Shown here: in pieces, positions 10,686 through 21,597 of the stretch
Numbering within the stretch: position 1 is the stretch's first letter
Layout: each line of letters starts with the position of its first letter
Source: Artemia franciscana
Taxonomy: Eukaryota; Arthropoda; Branchiopoda; Anostraca; Artemiidae
DNA length: 64,000 nt
Assembly (NCBI RefSeq): GCF_032884065.1
Contig: NC_088879.1
Location: 16,994,489-17,058,488, forward strand
Direction: 5' to 3'
Translations under genes and position numbers: made by a program
Notes under the pieces: model-generated
What the model was told of the DNA's origin: nothing
What the model saw: the letters and a program-made list of their open reading frames with translations, nothing else
The model's database searches: none

Positions 10686-13029
10686 TGCCAAGACATCAAT
10701 TTGGTTTCAAATATGATGTTTTCTAAAGAACATAGAGCTGGATTGCGCTCAAGACTCATCTTCAAATGCGAATCATGTCATGAGGAAGCCACAATTCACA
10801 CAGAAAAACCCCTTGCTCCTAGAAGGCTTAAAAAAAAAGACTCAACGAAAACCGTAGTCAAAAAACGGAAAAGGACTGATTTTGATAGTGTGAATACTAT
10901 CAGAAAGAAACACAAAACAGAAACAGGAACAGTAAGTGTCAACAAAGAGGTAGTGTTTGGTGCAATAAATGGTGGAATGACTCACGCCCAGGTTCAAGAA
11001 CTTTTCTCTACCATTGGAATAAATACCCCGTCTCAAAAAGTCTTTACGAAATTTGAGAAAGAAATTTGCGTAGAATTGGAAAAAGTTCTCTATGACTATC
11101 TTATCGAAAATGGGAAAACCGAGCGAAGGATGGCACTGGAAGCAGGTGAGAAAATTCACCCAAATGGAGCTGTAGAGACATGTGTTATAGTTGATGGAAG
11201 CTGGTGTACACGAAGCTATGGGAATAGATATCGTGCACTCTCAGGCTGTGGAGTGGTGATAGGTTTCTATTCGAAGAAACTGTTAAATCTAGGAATTAGG
11301 AACAAATATTGCTGTACTTGCGTGAAATACAGGCATCAAGTAAATAGATCTGTTCCTGAACATACATGTTTTATGAACTGGCAGGGGCCCAGTACAGGTA
11401 TGGAGTCAGATATATTAGTTGACGCATTCCGAATAGCAACATCCATGCACAATCTAAGATATACTCGACGGCGATGTTGCCGACGGCGATTCAAGTACCC
11501 ATTCTGAAATTATAGCAAGGGTACCATATGGCAGAAATGTAGAAAAAATTGAGTGTGCTAATCATCCGTGCAAATGCTTGAAAAACAGACTATATAAGAA
11601 GCAGCATGAAAATGCCGAATGCAGAAGATTTCTTAGTGCCGCAATAATAAAGAAAATGTGTGATTTTGCCAGAAATGCAATTGTATGTGCCACCACAGAG
11701 AAGAAAAGCGTGAAGGATCTCATCAGTGCGCTGAAGGCAATTCCTCTACATTTTTCCCGTGGCGACCATAGATTTTGTCCTACACGCTGCTCGTTCTCCG
11801 GGAAAGTTCTACAGGTCAATCCTGAAGACACCCCTAGCAACATCTTTCTCAGCCATGTGTATTCAGCCTTTGATGCGCTGACCAGAAGGGCTCGTCTACT
11901 GATAGGAAACCACACGAGCAACCTGGCAGAATATTTTATGAGCATAGTTGCAAGGCTTATAGGTGGCAAAAACATCATGGTCAGCCAAAGTGCGCGATAT
12001 ACCACCCGTGTTAAAGCAGCAGGAATCCGATTTACGAAAGGTCACTCAGCTCGCCTTGAAATATTTCGAAGAACTGTAGGATCTACACCAAGTAGGCAGT
12101 TGAAAAAACTTGCACAGCAGCGGGCCATGACTACTGCTCGACGTAAAAAACTGTCTGCTAAAAAGCGCCTTTTCACTAATGCTTCCACAAAACTCCCTTC
12201 AAAAGAAATCAGGGAGCCAACCGGAGCAGACAAAAACTACGGCTCGAACGCAACTGCTCCGGATCTTGATTGCAGTGCGCTCGAAATTTCAAAAACAGAT
12301 TTTTTGACTCGTCTCCAATGTACTGCAACAGATATCCTCAGTATCGAAAAAGCCACTAGGCTTCAGAGAAATTCTATCGATAATAGCTGGATAGAATACA
12401 GAAAAAACAGAATTACAGCTTCCGTAGCTGGTGCTGTTTGTAAAAGGCGGTTGAAGACTGTGGGCTCATTAGTTCGGCAGCTGCTGTATCCCAGAAACCG
12501 CCAAACAAAGGCAATGGAGCATGGTCAGATGTATGAGCCTGTAGCTATTGCAGCTTTTGCAAAGAAAATGGGTTGCATTGTGAACTCTGCTGGGCTTTTC
12601 ATTCACAAGGAATATGGGTTTCTAGGGGTCAGTCCGGACGGGATAGCAATTTTTCCTTCGGGTGAGAAGACTCTTTTGGAGGTGAAGTGCCCTTTGACAG
12701 CAAAAGGGCTTACATTGGAAGAGTGGATAGCGCTTAAAAAAAATACATGTCTAGAAAAGAAAGTTAATAGTGAAATAAAGCTGAAAAGAACACATGACTA
12801 CTATTACCAAGTTCAAATGCAATTGGAATGTTGTGACATTGATTTTGTATACTTTGTAATATTTTTAGGGGAAGAGGAATTATATTATGAAAAGATTGGT
12901 CGTGAACGTGAATTCTGGTCTAACAAAATGCTGCCAAATCTACAAAAATTTTATTTTGAGGCACTGTTACCAGAAATTGTCGACGGAAGGTTGCCAAGAA
13001 GTATGGAGATACGAGAACCGTTTATATAA
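10686..13029 (+). CDS. Mutator-like transposase fused to a YqaJ-type nuclease (one frameshift)
   Basis: The N-terminal part has Cys pairs (FKCESC near 10770) and a Lys/Arg-rich stretch. A Mutator-like transposase core follows, with the first catalytic Asp in VDGSW (codon at 11193), a CxC/H-rich insert, and GDVADGDSST at about 11470-11500. The C-terminal part is a YqaJ-type PD-(D/E)XK nuclease: Glu at 12535, Asp in SPDG at 12637, EVK at 12679-12687 and Gln in YYYQVQ at 12808. A one-base shift near 11465-11473, in a repeated CGACGGCGAT, splits the reading frame; apart from this the two frames are open for 2.3 kb. The first ATG is at 10713, but the homology-like frame extends to an acceptor-like site at 10685, so an upstream exon is possible. 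Terminal inverted repeats were not found. Confidence 0.8.
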
Positions 13030-13162
13030 ATCCAACTGTGCTAGGTATGGGTAGTTATCATGTGTCATTACAGTCTTATCCGAATACAAATTCAGATATA
13101 CAAATACTCAAGCAACAATCGAACTTTAGAATATTTTTTAATGAACCCGTATGGATAAGCTA

Positions 13163-13642
13163 AATAAAAAAAAACAAGTTTTTTTTTTAACTGAAAGTAA
13201 GGAGCGACATTAAAACTTAAACGATCAGAAATCACTTCGTATATGAAAGGGGCTGCTCCCTCCTCAACGCCCCGCTTTTTACGCTAAAGTTTTTTACTGT
13301 TTTAAAAAGTAGAATTGAGAGAAAGAGTAAAACTTTAGCGTAAAGAGCGGGGCGTTGAGGAGGGAGCAGCCCCTTTCACATACGAATTAATTTATATTCG
13401 TTTTAAGTTTTAATGTTGCTCCTTGCTTTCAGTTAAAAACATGTCTTTTTTTTATTTAATATCTGAACGTTTTTGAACTAATGCATGTTTTGATTTTGGC
13501 TCTCCACAGATGAATAATTAAAACGAAATTTCATATTTATATGGCTTTCTCATAATTTTGATAGAATCACTTTGAGAAAAAAGGAGCAGGGGAGGAGGCT
13601 TAGTTGCCCTCCAATGTTTTGGTTACTTAAAAAGGCAACTAC
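13163..13642 (-). mobile_element. Family B element, copy 1, foldback end
   Basis: Contains a foldback with arms at about 13165-13294 and 13329-13460 around a short spacer, then the B sequence up to AAAGGCAACTA. The arm parts next to the spacer are almost identical; the outer parts have diverged. The element is interrupted by a LINE and resumes at 14827. Confidence 0.75.
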
Positions 13643-14826
13643 CTTAAATTACCTTAAATCGCATTTGCCAGCGAGATAAGGTGGTAGATCCTCCTGTAGT
13701 TCTCGCTGGTGGTGAGTGATGTAATTATGTTGGCTTAGCTTCCCAGTCCAGCCTCCACTCGGCCCTCTCCCAGTCCCTGTCGACTCCAGCCTTGAAGGAG
13801 TGGGGTGTCTCAGCTTGGATGGTAGACTCGGATAGGCTATTCCAGAGGGGGACCACCCGAATGGAAAAGAAACCACGTCGTTCCCTTCTCCGACATCCAG
13901 GCAGGTGAAGCTTAAGACTGTGACCTCTTGAATTGTTAGCCAAAGAGGGGGTGAAGATCTGGTTCAGGTGACCGGATTTGAAAATTTTGCGTGCCATGAT
14001 CACATCTCCTCTATATCTTCGATAGGTGAGGGTTGGAAGTCTCAAAGATCCTAGGCGATCCTGGTAAGGGACATTATTTAAGCCACGGACCAGTTTGGTT
14101 GCTCTCCTTTGGACACTTTCAAGGGCTCTTGTGTCCATTTTATTTTGGGGAAAGGCCAAAGTCAAGCCAAACTCAAGGTGGGGACGGACAAGGGATTTAT
14201 AAAGTTTTATAACCACACATGACTTTCTGGTTACAAAAGAGCGCTTAATGAGTCCGAGAGCTCGATTAGCTTTTGCAACCTGAGCCTGAGTGTGGCTGTG
14301 GAATTTTAAATCTTTGTCCACAATGACGCCTAAGTCTCTTTCCTCGGCAACTGCTTCCAACTGATCACACCCTATATGGTAGGGATGGTGGGGGTTATTG
14401 TGCCCTAAGTGCAGTACCTTGCATTTTGTTGCATTGAATTGTAGGGCCCAAGTTGATGACCAAGAGGATAGCCTGTCAAGGTCCAGCTGAATGCAGGCTC
14501 TTTCTTCTTCAGTTTCAGCAGGCCCAATGAGCTTACAGTCGTCAGCATATAATGTTAAAAGGTTGCATAGATAAGTTGTACAGTCGTTAATATATATGCT
14601 GAACAATGTTGGCCCAAGGATGGTTCCCTGTGGGACGCCGCTTATAACCGGGGAAGTGGAGGAGAAAACTGGATCGCCATTATCAGTGTAGATCATGACA
14701 CGTTGAGATCTGCCAGTTAGGAATGCTCCAACCCAATCAATCACATCCTCATGCACCTGATAAGCTCTAAGCTTCATCAACAGGTATGAGTGTTCAACCT
14801 TGTCAAAGGCTTTGGCTTGGTCGAGT
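13643..14826 (-). mobile_element. 5'-truncated CR1/L2-like LINE inserted in family B
   Basis: A single open frame from about 14826 down to 13725 encodes the RT from motif A (LDQAKAFDKV) onward. It has GVPQGTILGPTLF and the catalytic LYADDCKL (YADD at 14538-14549), then the C-terminal domain with RRATKLVRG and VVPLWNSLS. The frame is intact, so the insertion is fairly young, but the endonuclease and the first RT motifs are missing by 5' truncation. The 3' UTR has a 9-bp stem-loop (13668-13709) and a TTAAGGTA-type tail. The same family occurs at 57585-59535. Confidence 0.85.
13668..13709 (-). repeat. 3' UTR stem-loop of the CR1/L2-like LINE
   Basis: CCAGCGAGA and TCTCGCTGG pair perfectly over 9 bp around a 24-nt loop. 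The related element at 57.6-59.5 kb has a different 9-bp stem at the same place, with a shared loop motif CTACAGGA. Confidence 0.75.
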
Positions 14827-15535
14827 ACTTTTAATATTTTACGAACGTTTTTGCTAGTAAAAGATCTACGTAACTTACGAGTTAGCTTACGTAACGAACT
14901 TCTGTATTCTGTTAGTGTTAAATTTTAATGCTGCTCCTTACTTTCAGTTGAAAAAACTGTTTCATATTTATTTTTGTATTGTTCTATTTTGAAATAAGGC
15001 TAGAAAATCCTGCGCTCCCTTCATGGAAATTTTCTTCCCCATGACAAATTCCTCCATGGAAAGTTCCCCCAACATAACCCCCTGTTCTCAACCCCCCCCC
15101 CAACCAAAAATCCTCCTGAAAACGTCTGTACATTTCCCAATAACCATTACTATATAAACACCGATCAAAGTTTGTAACTTCTAGCCCCTTCCACGGGGAT
15201 TCTGGTGGAATAAGTCGTCCCCAAAGACACAGTTATAAGGTTTTTCGACTATGCTGAATAAAATGGCTATCTCACAATTTTAATCGGGTGACTGTGGGAA
15301 AATAATTAGCGTGGGAGGAGGCCTAGGTGCCCTCCAATTTTTTAGATCACTTAAAAAGGGTAGTATATACTTCATTTTTTATATATAATTCACTTGTATA
15401 TAACTTCATTTCCGTTGGAATGAGCCCGCTCGCAACATTCTATGACAACTGGTTCGATATAATCACCCCTGGAAAAAAAATCCATATTTTTGCTGATAGA
15501 AGCTTAACACTTCCACGGTAGGGTTCCCTGATAGA
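14827..15535 (-). mobile_element. Family B element, copy 1, remainder
   Basis: Continues copy 1 after the LINE insertion (CTTTTAATATTTTACGAACG, matching uninterrupted copies at 34.8 and 41.65 kb). It runs to a point near 15530 where family C sequence begins. The terminal hairpin of family B is missing here. Confidence 0.7.
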
Positions 15536-15600
15536 ATGAATATTTCGGCCCTATGTCCAAGGGTCGTCTTCAGCAATACAAATAAGAAAAAACAACTGAC
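15536..15600 (-). repeat. Family C repeat with hammerhead-like hairpin, copy 1
   Basis: On the minus strand it reads CTGAAGAC, a hairpin arm (GACCC), a loop, and GGGCCGAAATAT. The same unit occurs at about 42860-43010 on the plus strand with fully complementary arms. Such CTGANGA..GAAA patterns occur at the ends of Penelope-like elements and retrozymes; this is a suggestion only. Confidence 0.4.
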
Positions 15601-15689
15601 AAGAGGATAATATAAATAAAAATAAAATGAACAGTTTTTCAAAATAGTCCCAGCATCCTTACCTCAGCGAAGTTCAACCAGGACTCTGG

Positions 15690-16720
15690 TTGAGGCGTTT
15701 CCTTTTTGCAATCAATGGCATCTTTTTAGCGGCTTCATCACGGTAGGGTTTATGCCTGTCCACTCTTAGCAAAATCAATTTTTCATTGTCAGCAATTGTC
15801 ATATTGTTCAAAGTGCTGTTTTGGTGAAAGGACCAATTCTATTGGTGTCAGCTTGTAGGGATTAGCCATTTTTTAGGGAATAGTTTTTAAAAGTCCAGCA
15901 ATTAACGGCTGTACGAGTGCAAAGAAGCTACTGCCTACTTGAAGGACACTTCCTTTTAAATTTCTTCCCCTTGTTTTTGCCTGCTATGGCACGCACTAGT
16001 GAACAATTTAGCTTTGTCTGTTCCTAAAATACTTCTAGCAGCAGAACATCACTCAGTTAAATTTAAACAAAGCTCTGATAAGAGATTAATGAATTCTTTG
16101 TCAACCTCATATTTGAGCGTAGCTTTCCTAAGCCTTGGTTTGGAATTACCTAGGACGTAAAATAAATGTCAGTTTTCTTGTAGTTTCTTCAGCATTTTGA
16201 TGTCAACTAATGACCTTTTACTGTTCAATGGTAAAAATAGGGTAATTTTATTGTCAAAAATGTTGGTGACTACAGTCAAATGCTTGGTTGTTTTCTGATT
16301 GAGATACAGCACAATGTAACTATAGGTCTATTTTAAGCCTGATTGTGTGCTGAGAGTAGAAATTTCGATTCACAGGGCTATATTTGTTATTCAAACTTAT
16401 GAGGGAATGTTAATCACGAACAGTCCTGTAGGTAATATATTTAGTACAATTCAAAGCAAGTGACCTCATAAATTTGTTCTGATGAAAGAGTTTGTGGAGG
16501 ACAGCTTTTACAGATATTTTTTCATGATGAGATTGGACCTTGAATAATTGTAGCATCTCTTGAGACCATTCTTCAATAGATTCAGATAAATCATTTGGTT
16601 CAGTAAAATAGTTTGGTTCAATAACGTTAAATACATCAAGCCTTTGTATGAATTTTGTGTCTGGTGCAATGGTCTTTATTTTATCATACGACTCTTGCCA
16701 CACGCTATAAAAATAGCAGA
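15690..16720 (-). pseudogene. Decayed coding remnants, possibly from a Polinton-like element
   Basis: Three open segments in different frames lie on the minus strand. One at 16410-16703 encodes about 98 residues and contains IEEWSQEMLQLF. One near 15850-15940 contains a hydrophobic stretch FALVQPLIAGLL. One near 15690-15810 is basic and contains ILLRVDRHKPY. None is recognised. They lie downstream, on the same strand, of a type B DNA polymerase remnant (17345-17905), so they may derive from the same element. Confidence 0.35.
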
Positions 16721-17344
16721 TATTTTTCGAAGTTTATAAAATATTTTTTAACGATATTGAATGATTTTCGTTAAAAATCTTGTTTTGCCAGATATTGATG
16801 GCCCACAAAGAAACGATCTGAATGTAGAGTTTGCTCTTCTCAATTTTAGACTACAACTAACTCTAAAATGCCTCAATCCGTTGAATAAATATTAATTTCC
16901 TATGTTTGAGAATACAAAAATTAAGAATAATAAATGGTTTCTTTATTGACAAAAAATTCACTTCAAAAAATATAATGACATTCGAATATCACATTTATTT
17001 TTAATAACACACAGTAGGCACTTGGGAAAACAACAAACATTTTTATTTAGATAAAATAGACACTTGGGAGAAAAATAAGCAGCGACACGATATAAAAGTT
17101 CTTGAAAGAGGACCTTGGAAAGCACGGTGGTCTTCTCGGTGGCTAAAGGACGGAGCTGAGCAGTGGCAGATTCCAGGGAAATAATAGTATAATATTAAAC
17201 ACTTTTTATGTCAAGATATAGAAAAATTTACCGACACATAAAAAACAACAATAAAAACTCTGCCTTACACGGAACAAACATACACATGTAAAAAAAAGCA
17301 CTGGTGGAATGAAAAAAAGAACCCCGTCCCACCTACTACTGAAT

Positions 17345-17905
17345 TTATTCCAGACCAAGATGTTGCCTGTATTTGACACATTCATCTCGGTTCGAAGTAA
17401 AGTAGTGTCCATGTAGAACTTTCTCACCATCCGCACACACACTGACTTTGTCCGATATGGAATTGGGATTTTCCTCTAGTCTAATCATGTAGTTTTTAAA
17501 TTTTAAAGAGCAAATTGCCCTGACTCACTCTTGGAACTAGATTATTTTCTACACAGTTTCTATAAACAGTTACACCAAAATTCTCCTTCACATAGAGTAT
17601 CGGTACTTTCTTAGAGAGTGTGTGAATTTTCTCATCGTGTGTTTGCACAGAGTACACCTTCGAACCTGCAAACACAGCGTGGAAAATCATCACTCCGCGG
17701 CTCAGATTTTACAAATAAAACTTTATTTGGGCATGGTGCTTAACTAGCTCCCGGTCAATGGACTCTTTCCAGTGGGTAAAGTCCATTCGAGAGCTAATTT
17801 CCCAAATCATCGTATATAGTGTCTGTTTTAACTTTTAACAGTAGTGAATCAGTGTCTCCATAATATACTTGAGCTTCCCCTCCCTCAGCTATTTGAGCCT
17901 ACACA
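17345..17905 (-). pseudogene. Type B DNA polymerase remnant (Polinton/Maverick or viral relic)
   Basis: The minus strand encodes VYYGDTDSLLL (YGDTDS codons at 17845-17862), the metal-binding motif C of family B DNA polymerases. About 60 codons downstream, in other frames, are a KVYSV segment resembling the usual PKSY region and a C-terminal HGHY near 17400 resembling the DG..GHY motif close to the end of protein-primed polymerases. A stop follows at 17345-17347. At least two frameshifts and several stops break the gene. Motifs A and B were not found upstream. This replication gene suggests a decayed Polinton/Maverick or an endogenous viral copy; flanking repeats were not identified. Confidence 0.6.
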
Positions 17906-19678
17906 TATTTTAATAAAATTAAAACACGAGTTTATAAAATGGCCACGCCAGTGGCAATATTATTATTTAACGAAATTTTCTTTTTTCTTTTCTATGTAAA
18001 AGGACAATATTTAAGCCTATGCTGGAAAACAATGTAAAGCTCAGCTCAACAGTAATTTAAGCACATTCCTTTGAGTCGCTTACAACGTCACAGCAACTGC
18101 TATTCCGTACACTCTCGCACCTCTTACCGAAGGCTGAACTGAAAATGAGCTTAAAGATATTTTTTTTCAACCTTCGTTGTGTGCTTAAGAACTTTTGACG
18201 GAGGCATCACTAAAATTTTTCACATAGGGCTATTGGTCAGATTATTTGGCTTTATGAATCTTTGTGACCTTGAAACTGTTTCCTAGCATCCATCTCCAAA
18301 GAACTTGGTGTAAAAAAAAATTATTCTGTTTCGGACGAAGGTTGGCCATTAATTTTTGTTTTGAAGGTTTCCAGAACATACCCCCATCCTTTAACGTAGA
18401 CTCAGGGGGTCCTCAGACACCGATCTGTTTTTACACAGGAAAATAAAATTCTTTACCGAGTTTTTATCTTACGGTCCTTGCATTCATCTTTCTTTATGTC
18501 AAAACTACAACACTGTTTTTCAAAAATGGCGCTCCTTTCAACATTGAGCTGTAAAATGAACTACCTTTAAACTACAACTCTATCATTCTAGGCTCCTCAA
18601 CCTGGACCATAAAGTGATAGAGGACTTAAATACATTCAATAGTTGGAACATTTTTTGTTTTGTTTTGGGTTGAAATTTACCAGGTGTTTGCCCTTTATGA
18701 AGACTCATTTACCTACTCCTATGTTTCTTTACTCCCTCCCCCCTTTCCTGTGAAACGTGTGACTTAATACTCACTTCATGCTTGATTTATGTCTTGTTCT
18801 TGATCTCAAGTGGAGAAGACTACAATAGAAAGTCCACTGGTAAAACACGATGTGTAAATATTTCAAAAATGGTGTTTAGCTTCTCTCAGTGTAGGTATCT
18901 AAGAGTGCAACCCACAATACAAATCAATACCAATGGCTATGGGTTTCCTCCATAAAATTAATCTCCGAGCAGTCAATGCTACTGAAATTTAGGAAGGACG
19001 ACTTATTTCTGGATAGTTATTGCCTCTAGTATAGACTCCGTGTAGCTAGTTGACTCAAGTGTGAGAATTTGAGAAGTATTAATTAGTTAAGCAACAACTT
19101 GATTTTAACTTCTTTTTTTTTCAATGGCTACCTTGATTGAAAGGCCATAAAAAGGCTGCTCTAAGGAACTTAATACGGCTTCAAAATATTAATTTTTTCT
19201 TATATGTTTTATTTACCTTTTATGTACGTTTGACCTTTTACCAAAAGGAAAAAGTTTAAGACTATTTAAATCTGAAGAATGAAAGAAGAACAAGTTTTAG
19301 CTTAGAATATGCCTCTCTCGACATGTCTTGACATTTACATTTTGAGGTTCTTATTTGGATTCTCAGCTAAACTTGAGCTTTATTTCGCATTTTAATGCCT
19401 ATTTGCAAAGGTCATTTCAAGCCTTTCAAGCAGGAAAAACGAAGACTTAACAGCATTTTCCCAGGGCTTAGCTGGGATGGTAGATCCAATTTTGAAAGTT
19501 TTATCCATCTATGCAAAGAATTTTTATTTCATGTAAATGCAATCACCTGGAAGAGGATGGGGGGTGCTTAAAAGATATTTCCTTAATATGATTTTTTAAG
19601 CTTGCTCCACTACTCTTAAAAACTTTCCTAGCTAATAAAAGCCTCTAAACTAAAAATTTGTCCTGTATTGAATTTCAG
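17906..19678. other. AT-rich, no gene recognised
   Basis: No open frame with recognisable features. It ends at the acceptor of the NUP210-like exon and may be an intron of that gene. Confidence 0.4.
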
Positions 19679-19940
19679 GTTATTCCCCGACTTGCTCTTT
19701 CTCTGAAGCAAGCCAATGAATTCATCCTGAGCAGAACAATACTTATGAGTATGAATTCCAAAGTCAACTTACTTGCTAACCGAAAAATGTATGGTTCCTG
19801 TTGAGGTCAAAGCACTTGGCAATATCACTGTTGACAACACTGGTCTGGTGAGGAGAGGAAGCAGCATTGGATATGGTACTGTACTGATTACCTCCTTCGA
19901 AGGGTCTGATATCATTCAAAAGACTACAGTATTTGTTGAG
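19679..19940 (+). CDS. NUP210/gp210-like exon (frame break inside)
   Basis: The segment between AATTTCAG and GTAATTTT reads VIPRLALSL..EFILS in one frame and then continues in another as VKALGNITVDNTGLVRRG, followed by IGYGTVLIT and TVFVE. The second half has the pattern of a BIG2-type Ig-like repeat as found in the luminal part of nuclear-pore membrane glycoprotein 210, which anchors the pore to the nuclear envelope. The order (F.LS.., V.VD..GLV..GS.IG, V.V at the exon end) resembles the last BIG2 repeat of animal NUP210. The shift near 19780-19795 means a sequencing error, a pseudogene, or two exons that I have merged. Other BIG2 proteins remain possible. Confidence 0.5.
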
Positions 19941-20929
19941 GTAATTTTTCCCTTTAATTCCTTTTTTTATTTAATTTTTTTATTTTCTCTTCCTTTTTTT
20001 TTAATAAAATCTAAAGTTTGTGTACTGACTTTGGAGAACAGGCTGCTGCTTATCAGATTTTATAGGCTGATTTATAAATTTCAAATTTTTTTCTCAACCA
20101 CAACTTTTGTGTTATAAAATTAGGTGGATTTGGGGTGTTTTAGTCTTAAAAATTGTTAGGGGAGATATTTTTTTCAATGGTCTTATGCCAAATTCAAATT
20201 ACATTGTCTAGCATTTAAACCGTTTGTGAAACAATTTTTCAGTTTTCTTTATAGAATTTTTTAGGTAAAAAATATAATAATCATCATAATCATGGCATTG
20301 AAATCTTTTGGTGCGACGAAAATTCAATTTCCGTTCAGTTTAGAATAAAAGAAGTTCTGTACTCTTAAACGGTTAAACTTATCCAATTACCTTCAGCCTT
20401 ATTTCTCCAATTCCAAAGGCCCCACAATTTAAAAAAAAATCTAAATATAAATCTTTAGGTAAGCTGCCTTTAAAGTCATTGTTGATTAGTATTATTAGTA
20501 TTATTCCACTTACTATAGTAGAAAATCCACTTTTAAAGCAATTTGTAAATTCTTTTATAATCGCCAAAACCTTAGAAAAAAGAAAGGCATGCAAAACTAG
20601 AATTTAAATACATAATAAATGCATATTTAAGCAATTAAGCATCCTTTGCATACTTTGTTTGGGCTTTGGGATTGAGTTGCTCGATTTGTTTTAGTTTATA
20701 TATGAGCAGAGATCCCATTTATTCTTCTTGGACAAAAATTGGTTGAATTAGTGGAAAGCTTATGGCGTAAAGAAGGATGTTTAATTTTATCAATCAGTTT
20801 TAGGACTATACTGGCAACATAACCTAAGGAAAAGCAAATAGGAAGCCAACTCAAGGAAATACTTTCAGTTGCTGAAAAAATATTTCGAAAATTGGCTAAT
20901 ACGTTGACACATTGACGCCAAATATATCA
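19941..20929 (+). other. Intron-like AT-rich stretch
   Basis: Follows a clean GT donor. I see no repeat family or exon of the kinds found elsewhere. The expected connecting segment between the BIG2 repeat and the VPKG segment at 22.9 kb was not found. Confidence 0.4.
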
Positions 20930-21560
20930 AGGAGGCACACTCGTGCCTCTATAAAGAGGCGACACACGACAATGTTAAGCGATCTTCGGTTCCAGTGGTC
21001 GCAGACGCATGGGGAGGGATGCATTTCGTAGCCCGAGCTCCAACTAAGAAACCTGCAAAATTTCATCCCCCTCCAACTTTTTCTTCATGGGGAAAATCTG
21101 GCCGAAAGTTTCGACCTGTCAACCCAAGCCCCCCTTTAACGTTGTCCGATCGGGCTGAAATTCACAAGTTAAGGTCCCCTAGGGCCCAGGAGCTTATCCG
21201 CGAAATTTCAGCTTGATCCGATAACTCCTTCCCTGTTTTCCAGAAACCACGCATAGCCACTTAAAATTCATTTACTTTCTTTTTTGCCACGCCTACAGGT
21301 CACATCCGACATCGGATCTGGGTGTACGAAGACTCATTCGATGCGGAATTCTCCGAGTAAGTGCCCATGAAAGTTTCGTGGGAAAATCTTAACCCCCCGA
21401 AAGTTTCGACCCTCGAACCCCCCCCCCCCACCCCTTTTAACGTTGTCCGATCGGGCTGAAATTCACAAGTTAAGGTCCCCTACGGCCCAGGAGCTTATCC
21501 GCGAAATTTCAGCTTGATCCGATAACTCCTTCCCTGTTTTCCAGAAACCACCCATTAGCT
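20930..21560 (+). repeat. Tandem pair of ~320-bp repeat units
   Basis: The block from about 21058 to 21250 returns at about 21388-21560 with very few changes. It contains GTCCGATCGGGCTGAAATTC and AGGAGCTTATCCGCG. The style (variable C/G runs and CGATCGGG.TGAAATT) recalls the internal units of family A, but the sequences do not align in detail. Confidence 0.7.
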
Positions 21561-21597
21561 ATTTAAATTAACGGATTTCTCTCCATAAGAGCCCATG

